Positions 63,852-64,000 of a DNA stretch of 64,000 bases are shown piece after piece. This DNA comes from Peptoclostridium acidaminophilum DSM 3953. Lineage in GTDB: Bacteria > Bacillota > Clostridia > Peptostreptococcales > Peptostreptococcaceae. The stretch is taken from assembly GCF_000597865.1 (NCBI RefSeq), contig NZ_CP007452.1, positions 1-64,000 on the forward strand, read 5' to 3'. A program made the position numbers and the translations under genes. Within the stretch, counting starts at the first letter, position 1. The number at the start of each line of letters is the position of its first letter. The notes under the pieces were generated by a model that worked only from the letters and a program-made list of their open reading frames with translations, had not been told where the DNA came from and made no database searches.

Positions 63852-64000
63852 GTGTGCAGGACATATTGCATAATGGCTGAAGACGGAGCGGAATCGCTTC
63901 TTAGGATAGTAGGAATGCTCAGAAGAAAGAAATTCGATATCAAAAGCATAAACATGCAACCATCTGAAGCGAGCTGCGGCTCAAATCTTATAATTTCAAT
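63852..64000 (+). CDS. ilvN: ACT-domain protein, probably acetolactate synthase small subunit (partial)
   Basis: Cut by the window end after about 49 codons. The sequence MAEDGAESLLRIVGMLRRKK and FDIKSINMQPSE resemble the N-terminal ACT domain of IlvN/IlvH (regulatory subunit of acetolactate synthase). AAGGAGGG lies 6 nt before the GTG at 63852; an ATG at 63873 is possible. Position after leuB suggests that the operon continues into isoleucine/valine genes. An ACT protein of another kind cannot be excluded. Confidence 0.7.
   Translation, partial: MCRTYCIMAEDGAESLLRIVGMLRRKKFDIKSINMQPSEASCGSNLIIS

Overview
The window looks like the replication-origin region of a low-G+C, strictly anaerobic Firmicute of the class Clostridia. 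It has dnaA-oriC-dnaN-S4 protein-recF-remB-gyrB-gyrA gene order, AGGAGG ribosome binding sites, frequent TTG/GTG starts, rubrerythrin, T-box and TPP riboswitches and a large SRP RNA. The species cannot be fixed from the sequence alone; a Peptostreptococcaceae-like amino-acid fermenter would fit.

Layout. 1-9.1 kb: origin and replication/gyrase genes. 9.4-11.5 kb: two small envelope/stress proteins (YtxH-like, DUF948-like) followed by an rsbV-rsbW-sigma partner-switching module. 11.5-17 kb: rRNA operon A (16S, tRNA-Ala, 23S, 5S). 17.1-18.6 kb: two uracil-DNA glycosylase paralogues with a 2[4Fe-4S] ferredoxin between them on the other strand. 18.7-22.5 kb: niaR-nadA-nadB-nadC, de novo NAD synthesis with its niacin-responsive repressor. 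22.6-28.4 kb: UPF0182 membrane protein, MscS channel, rubrerythrin, serS. 28.5-29.5 kb: tRNA-Arg, tadA, tRNA-Ser (overlapping tadA) and SRP RNA. 29.5-35 kb: tandem TPP riboswitches, an IS110-type element, then the thiazole operon thiS-thiF-thiG-thiH-tenI. 35-37.7 kb: dnaX-ebfC-recR. 38-48.3 kb: mixed genes (GT28 glycosyltransferase, permease, glutaredoxin, metallo-hydrolase, NhaC antiporter, YgiQ radical SAM protein) interrupted by a second IS110 element and a tnpB-only IS605-like element. 48.4-55.4 kb: rRNA operon B, nearly identical to A through the 23S but then diverging, with its own promoter before the 5S and a run of 21 tRNA genes. 55.5-57.4 kb: GIY-YIG protein and a CmpX-like channel. 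57.4-64 kb: leucine region with three T-box leaders, small-peptide genes and leuA-leuC-peptide-leuD-leuB-(ilvN-like, cut by the window end).

The most unusual content is a family of three short peptides (54-57 aa) missed by length-filtered gene calling, all ending in N-[FY]-F-G-C-G plus a short acidic/aromatic tail. Two sit in a minus-strand operon behind a T-box leader with apparent leucine specifier CTC. The third is embedded between leuC and leuD, its last codons forming the leuD Shine-Dalgarno. I know of no described function; all three appear tied to leucine starvation. Second in interest are the two IS110 elements: the non-coding segment upstream of each recombinase carries a conserved, covarying RNA motif, as expected for bridge RNAs. 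One of them separates the thiazole operon from its TPP riboswitches.
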